From Coriolopsis trogii (lineage: Eukaryota; Basidiomycota; Agaricomycetes; Polyporales; Polyporaceae): a DNA stretch of 64,000 bases. The notes beneath the pieces are model-generated. The model did not search any database. It was not told the origin of the DNA and saw only the letters and a list, made by a program, of their open reading frames with translations. Both the position numbers and the translations under genes were made by a program. Location: NCBI GenBank assembly GCA_020543525.1, contig JAHYIO010000008.1, positions 248,001-312,000 on the forward strand, written 5' to 3'. This document shows, piece by piece, positions 57,843 to 64,000 of the stretch (its first letter is position 1; each line of letters starts with the position of its first letter).

Positions 57843-59392
57843 TCAAGGACACTTCATAGACATACAACATCGGACGCTCTCGAGCGATGGATGGCCAATG
57901 GAGATGCGTTCCGACAGAAAGCTCAGTGCCTCGTCCGAGAAGCTCCCTCCGGGTAACCTCCCTAGCCTCAGACACAGCCTTGTGAGCGTCGAGGGCAGCA
58001 CCTCGAGGGCGGAAGCGACGTTCTCCTGTGCGACGCGCCGGCGAGTGGAGGTCAGTCAAAATGAGGACTGTATGCGTCAGCGCCAGGCCCGAAATCGCTC
58101 ACCATGACACTGATGTCCTCCTGCTCCGCATCCGGGTCGCATTCGGTCGTCAGGTCGCGCGTTGGGAGCGAGAGGTCCAGGGATAGGTGACGTAAGGTTT
58201 CCGAATGTTCGATACAAGGGAGGAGCCCATCCCTTCCACTCAGCGCGTCCCATCCGTTGACCCGGACTGAGAGAGATGTAGGCCGCAGGTCGGAAAGCGC
58301 CATGCCCATCAGTACCGCATGCTCCGGCGTTGGGTAGTAGTGTTTTACGTGGAGCGTATTTACTGCGCGTTCTCCCTGGACAATGGGAGGAAGCCCGAGC
58401 GAGCTCAGGCTCTGCAGGTCACCGCTGCATTCCGAGAGGCCTGGCCAGACGCCCGCATAGTACTCGGGACGTCGAAACTCGACGATGTTGCTGTAATTGT
58501 TAGAGAGGACGTTCCCTGAAGTATACGCTGGGAGATCTATATTCGAGGACGAGATGCGGGGGCAAGTCGAAGGGAAATTGGTCATGGCGAAGGACGATAG
58601 GTTGGGGAAGGCGCGAACGAAAGGCGCAATTCTTGGCGTGGCGTGTTCGGAATGACGAGAGTCGGCCATGTGTACTAGAGAGAACCTCTTTAGCTTTGGA
58701 TAGACAGGCATATGCGCTGTGTGCGGGATGGAGTATGCGAGCGGGCTAAATCGTTCGTCTGTCTGCGTCCAGGACAGCTCCTGAAGAGAATCGCACGAGC
58801 GGGAGAGTAGGAAGAGGGGATGCCAGCAGCGTATCACACCTTGCACTTGAGTGACTGGGACGGGATCTCGCAGCGTCGATGTGATCGCAATATCAGCGCG
58901 AACAAGTGTCGCTGACATATGCTGCAGTAGGAAAGCGGTTCGAGCTCCGCCATTCCGCACCACAAGCCGCTCAAGAGTCGATAGGTTGCATATTGCCGGG
59001 AGGAGGGTGTGTTCGGCGTGGAGGAATGCCTCTGCGTCCTCGAGGACAAGAACACGCAAGGATAGCCTTGGATGTTCGAGTAGCTTGACGAGATTCTGCG
59101 TCCAGTCGACAGACTTCCGACGACGAGAGTCAAGCGACCCCAATTCTCCAAAGCAAATGCTGAGCTCGCGCAAGAAGGAGAACCGTGCGGGGTCTCCAGT
59201 GAGCATGAATTGGACAAAGGCGATGACGTCGTACGGATCTCTCAGTGCGACACCACTGAGAAGCAGGTGTTTCGGACCTTGGGTGTACAGTGCACGGCAC
59301 GTTAGCATCAGAGAGTATACAGCCTGAGACGACGACGTTGCCATCACGTCCACGAGGACGTCGAAGGGAAGATGGGAGCCTGGTTCTGGCAT
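57843..59392 (-). CDS. F-box/LRR-like protein
   Basis: Two exons, 59392-58103 and 58025-57843, 490 residues. The N-terminus reads HLPFDVLVDVMATSSSQAVY and LMLTCRALYTQGPKHLLLSG, an F-box-like fold. Leucine-rich segments follow (FLRELSICFGELGSL, LSLRVLVLEDAEAFL, LSTLERLVVRNGG, LKRFSLVHMADS, FPNLSSFAMTNFP). The last exon (ENVASALEVLPSTLTRLCLRLG to SLESVRCCMSMK) fits directly after the consensus donor at 58102. Related to the gene at 18727: both have FVQFML/IKFML with DPxLRF/DPARF after the F-box-like part. In-frame sequence upstream of 59392 lacks an ATG start, so the ATG at 59392 was chosen. Target unknown. Confidence 0.78.
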
Positions 59393-62300
59393 GGCAAACA
59401 GTAGTACCGGCTGGGGCTGTCTATCCGCGTTAATAGCGATCAAACAGGAACCAGATGCAAAAGTACAAACCAAAGAAATAGCCACTAATGCTTCAGAGCT
59501 CGAGAGGACTGTCGTCGTCGTCACAGTGGAAGTAGAGGCGTGTGAGGGCCCTCAGCCTCGTGGGGAAAGAAGTTGGGCAAGGTTCAGTACTCGGCCACCT
59601 GTTCGGGCCATGAGCTCTGCCCACGTTCAGTCGTACAAAAGCTATACTCACAGAGCAACTCGCTGTTCGTAGAGTACCAAGCGAATGAGTGCCGGGTGTA
59701 GCAAGACAAGCTGAGAGTGAGATGAACATGTTGGATCCAGTACGCAAACACGCCCATCGTGATCCCGGAGGAAACATGACTAGCGAATCGCTGTGGGTGA
59801 GATATAGTAAAGTCACATAATGAAGGCTAAAGCATCACGGTATTAGAGCGAAAGTGTCCAAGCGTGGTCAAATGGTAGAGATAATGGAAGCTGTGTAAAT
59901 CTCTACGTAGTTTTGTCGCTGAGAGGACAGGCGTTTAGCACGCCAAATCGGGACTACCACGTGCCTGGACGCCGCGCTTAGGTTCGGTCTGGGGAAGGGA
60001 TTTCACTGTTTTCTTCCTTCGTCCATCACCACTACCAGCTCGGGATCGTCCCATGTTTTCGCGATATAGCATAGCCGTGAGCACCATTGTGCCTGCGTAC
60101 ATGGATTCACGGCGATCTCCTGGTCCCATGAGACCGTGTAGTCAGAGAGTCTTCGAGTCCCACGGTGCGTTCGTTCAAATCTGATTCATCCTTTCACGGA
60201 CTTTGGCGAGAACAGCAGGAGAAGCCCGACCCCACGGATACAACTCTCTGCGATTGCGTTTGAGATGGAGAGGCAAGGTTTGCGCCGCCACGGCAAGTTT
60301 CGACTGCCATTCAATCTATCACCCGAATCCTGGGATCCTCCTCCACTCTGTCAGCTTTCACGCAACACACCGGGTCTAGTGTACTATCGCCAGTCAAGAC
60401 ATCTGTCAGATACGCATACATGCGTGAGGGTCAACTCCTCAACCAATGCTCCATCTCCAGTCTGGCGCTACGAAGGATGCCAGGTGCCAGCAACCTCCGC
60501 CCAGCGAGTAGTCAGAATCCGGTAGAAGGCAGCCAGCGTTCAGGCGCACGCTCCAACAATAGTACGCTTCTCTCGCATTGCGTTTGATATGCTTGACGTC
60601 CTGAACACGTCATTCCCAGGCTACCGAATGCGCTCAGCGTCGTTCCGTTCAACACGTCAAGCATGGGACGCGCGAGCCTCGTGTCTGACTTGCGCAACAT
60701 GGCCGGGCGGCGGTCGACCCTCTGCTTCAGCGGCTGCATATTCCCGTGTGCGCGTCAGCCGCTGGGTAGAGACGACGAGGACCGAGCGATGGGAGCACGA
60801 GCCGCCGAGCTGAAGAAGTTCACGGGAGAAGCACGTAGTACCTGCCCATGGCGCGGTCATTGATATTCTTCTCCATGGTCGGGCGGCGTGGTGCCGCCTC
60901 GATGGACGCCTCACTCCCTGTGGACGTTCCACTAGCACAAGGGCGGAGGTTCTCCGCGAGTATCTGCGCTGAGGAGGAAGGACCCGCGCTACGTCTCGAA
61001 AACGACATGCGCGCCTAGGAACACACAGTTGTAACCTTGGCTCCGCTGCCTACCCACGGGAGCGCGCTTCTGCACCACATGCACTATTTTCATGGCAAGA
61101 ACGACTACCAACGACTGGACTTTGCCTCTCCTCCGCCGCAAGATGGCCCCGCAAATCCGACTGGTATTTCGCTTTACTCCATCGCAGGAATCGTCAAGAA
61201 GCACGATCTGCCAGCTCACATACTCCCGGCCATGCATGCCGACATCTAATATATCCTATTCCCCACACGCATTCTCGAAGGACTCGACTGTTCTCCTCGG
61301 TTTGACATCTAATCGCGCTACCTGTCCCGTGCGCAAAGCCTATTGTAAACGACATCCACGTTTCGCGCTAGGCGAGTCGCTGCACTCGAGAAGCACCTGA
61401 ACGTCTGTGGTTGGTTGCGGAAGGCCATCTTGATGTGAGTACAACAGGCGTATGACGCGTGGAGACCCTCAGCCTGTCTGGACTCCATGTAATTATGCTG
61501 AAGACGGGAAAGTCTGACCCACGCGCGCACCACGGTACGTCTCCCAGGCATTGTGTTCGCACTCGATTAGTCAATGATGACATATACCCACACAATTGGT
61601 GAGTCCCATCCATTTGTTTCTACACCTAGGCCTCATTACAACATCTTCAGCGGTAGCTCCGCCGGCGACGTCGCGTCAGTAAGACCAGAAGGACGTTTCT
61701 AGCAATGCTGCGTGCATCTTGTGAACCAAGGTTCACGACGTGCTGTTACCTCCACTGCGCCAGCGCTTCCTGTCCGACGCATTCCCTTCCCTGTCACCAC
61801 GCCTTGCCGCACCCGACGGCAAGCACATTAGGCTCGTGGTTTCCTAGCATAGCAAAGCCAGCGGAATGGGAGAAGCCTCGGGTAGAGGCCGCTTCTCGGT
61901 GCGCATCATGTCCGACTCCTGCTCCTTCGCGCGGTGTGACCCGCAAACGTGCTCAGATGTTATCCACGGCTGGGCGGGACGCTCTAGCGTCACTTTGACG
62001 CCGGCTTGCGCGGCGGTTGACGCTGACACTCGAGCTTGCGCTGATGCCGTTCTGCGACCGGTCCAGCTCATCCTGTACGCCTCTGATCCGCACTATGCAC
62101 CGCTGCCCCACCCCTCCTGGGCGGGTGCTTCCCGCTTCGGGTGTTCGTCATCTATCTCTGCTGGTGTTCGCCGCACTGTCTTCAGGTACTCGTCTCTTCG
62201 CTGTGATGCGAGGCTGTTGCCTAGCTATGGGTACGTTCGCCGCCTTTGCGACCTGCCGACGCACCTTCCCTACTACAGACGCGCCGAATCGTACATCGCA

Positions 62301-64000
62301 CACGCAAAGCTCCCCCTAGGTCCCTATCCGCTCCCGTCTTTGTTCACTGGCGCTCAGTATTCGGCGGTATGTTCCCCGTCTTCGCGACTGTTGCATCTCC
62401 CGCGGGTTTGTGCGCGTCCATACCTGTAGTCGCAGGTATACCATGTTCAGCCGTTCAGCGTCCGCAACCGAAGAGCTCTTGTCAGCTCGCGTCTTTGAAC
62501 GGATATCTCTGCACCGCACACCCTAGTGGCCGCCTAACATACTCCATCCGGTCTTCGACACACTTCTGTGCATCAGCAACAGAGTCTCGTATACTGCTCG
62601 TGCACCTTTGCTTCTCCTCGGGTTCTCCATCGCGTCCTATGGTCTGCCGGTAGGCAGATAGGTTCTCCGGCCACCAAGTGGAGCCTTGTTCGCTTTCCTT
62701 CCTTCGAGCCGCGGGAGGACCCAACCAGCAACATCGAGGACTTTGGTCTGCTCGCGTTTGATCATGTGGACGTTCAGTCGTACCTCACATTTTGGGAGGT
62801 GATGCAGCCGCGAAGCAACCCAGAGTCCCAGACTTTCTCTGCCTTTGTCGGTTCCAGCTCGGCGCCACGTATTCTGTCTTTCCACTGCAAGAAACATCGT
62901 TCTTCGGGCCAGAGACCGACTCCGCCGATGGTCCTATCGAATACAGTCCCCACCGAGGTGGAAGATTTGTAGACACCACACACCAGCTCTCCCGCTCACT
63001 GGGCTTGTCGGGACATAGCAGTCGACTACACGAGAGGTTCGTTCCTTCGTCCGTCCGCGCAGGTCGCGCGCTGTATCACCACCATCCGTCGTCGGCAGCC
63101 CACGTCTTCTCGCCCAAGCTCCAGGTGCGGGCCTCCGGGCATAGCGGTGCTGCCCAGGATAGAGAAATAGACCCCTCTACGGTGTGCTACCATCTCTCCC
63201 CTCTGAGCCTCCGCCGGCCGCGACCCGACGCGCAGGAAGCCCACGTCGACGGTCAGCTCTCAGGGACAGGCCTGACACAGCGAGTCGCCCGTTGGTTCCT
63301 GTACAGACGTCTTCGGCTTCCTTTTCTCTCACCCGCAGCCCCTCTCGTCCTCTCACCCTCTCTCGGCCGCCGCCGCTGCCCTGTGGACCGCGAACCACAC
63401 TCGCCCCCTGCGCCCGACCTACATAAGCGGCTTCGAAGCTTAGGGTTTGCAGCACGGCGAAACCTCGATATTTGTGCTCGCGCATCGAGCCGGAGCCGGA
63501 GCCGGAGCGCGCGCGGCACCCAGAGCATTACAGCATAGTCTATAAGTAAGTGCGTGGTCTCTAGGTGTCGCTTCGGGTTCTACGCTATGTGATGGTGATG
63601 TCGTTGATGATGTTGATGAGACGTACATCCTAGGCGGTTTTCCTTGGTCAATACAAGGCGCTGTGCTCGAACGAACACCGTAGGCTTGGGACCTGCAGCT
63701 AGCAAGATGCATGCTCCATGTTCTGCGGCGTTTCGCGCAGGCCGTGGCGAATCGCGAAGGACTCTAGCTGTGCCTTGTCGACGTCTCGTTCCTGATCCGC
63801 ATATCTCGTAGTCTCGCACTACGTATCCCGCCCAATCCCAACAACGTAACCGGTCGCGGAGCTTTCGAGGACCCGGAAGTCGGTGTTCACTACATACAGT
63901 ACTTACTCTGGAGCCTGGAGGTGCGCATTCGCGCGCGGGTCCACCCCAGGCCTCAGGGCCCAGTCCAGATACCGATAATGACGGGTCAATTGCCAGGGCG
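59393..64000. other. Gene-poor terminal region
   Basis: About 4.6 kb with many short overlapping frames on both strands, none with a recognisable motif or plausible exon chain. The longest plus frame (62792-63538) is Ser/Arg/His-rich in all readings and overlaps equally long minus frames, as expected for GC-rich non-coding sequence. No tRNA, TIR or clear tandem repeat was found. Decayed genes or repeats are possible. Confidence 0.4.

Noticed and set aside
59860..59940. tRNA-like string (tggtcaaatggtagag)
   Set aside because: It resembles an A box, but no B box (ggttcraatcc) or acceptor-stem pairing follows at the right distance.
60120..60180. Possible B box (cgagtcccacgg, gttcaaatctg)
   Set aside because: No upstream A box or foldable acceptor stem could be matched.
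1..64000. CRISPR array, prophage, bacterial operon or polyketide-type biosynthetic cluster
   Set aside because: Gene structure is eukaryotic throughout; no direct-repeat/spacer array, integrase or core biosynthetic enzyme is present, and the NmrA-like and aldo-keto reductase genes are too far apart and unaccompanied to call a cluster.

Overview
This window is nuclear DNA of a filamentous basidiomycete, most likely an agaricomycete. Evidence: introns are almost all 50-75 bp with GT-AG ends, exons are many and short, CDS are GC-rich, and several families are typical of mushroom-forming fungi (DUF6533 multi-pass membrane proteins, F-box/leucine-rich families, an NmrA/isoflavone-reductase pair, a DUF4436 protein). 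Placement in Polyporales is a guess. Gene models below are hand-spliced from reading frame, splice signals and comparison between paralogues in the window.

Layout. 1-14040 is a repeat-rich block. A segment of about 4.9 kb carries a small gene of an uncharacterised family (+) and a large F-box gene (-). It occurs twice in direct orientation about 9.17 kb apart at very high identity, and the first copy starts upstream of the window. Between the copies lies a tandem array of four decayed protein-kinase fragments (about 5.2-7.35 kb). 14.7-18.0 kb holds two tandem NmrA/isoflavone-reductase-like genes. 18.7-20.5 kb is an F-box/LRR-like gene. 21.7-23.3 kb is a DUF4436 membrane protein. 23.9-26.5 kb is GlcNAc-6-phosphate deacetylase, with a foldback element in one intron. 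27.2-28.7 kb is NMN adenylyltransferase. 29.9-37.0 kb is a cluster of three DUF6533 genes: one broken (+) and two apparently intact (-).

37.5 kb encodes a small secreted cysteine-rich protein, 38.6-41.1 kb a disordered nuclear-type protein, 41.8-43.7 kb an aldo-keto reductase, and 44.1-45.2 kb an NFKBIL1-like protein. From 45.3 to 54.7 kb the layout is a rough mirror: two diverged paralogues of an uncharacterised coiled-coil gene and two identical tRNA-Thr(CGT) genes face outwards around ECM31 (ketopantoate hydroxymethyltransferase) and KRI1 (ribosome biogenesis). Two further F-box/LRR-like genes follow (55.2-56.9 and 57.8-59.4 kb). The last 4.6 kb has no gene I can support.

The most unusual signal is in the DUF6533 cluster. 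In all three paralogues, keeping the reading frame and using consensus splice sites at two separate places seems to require a micro-exon of only 2 nucleotides (six in total). The first always rebuilds a Leu-Gly-Cys junction although the codons differ. Housekeeping genes (ECM31, KRI1, nagA-type deacetylase, NMNAT) do not form a pathway cluster; the window is a mosaic of stable genes and fast-evolving families.
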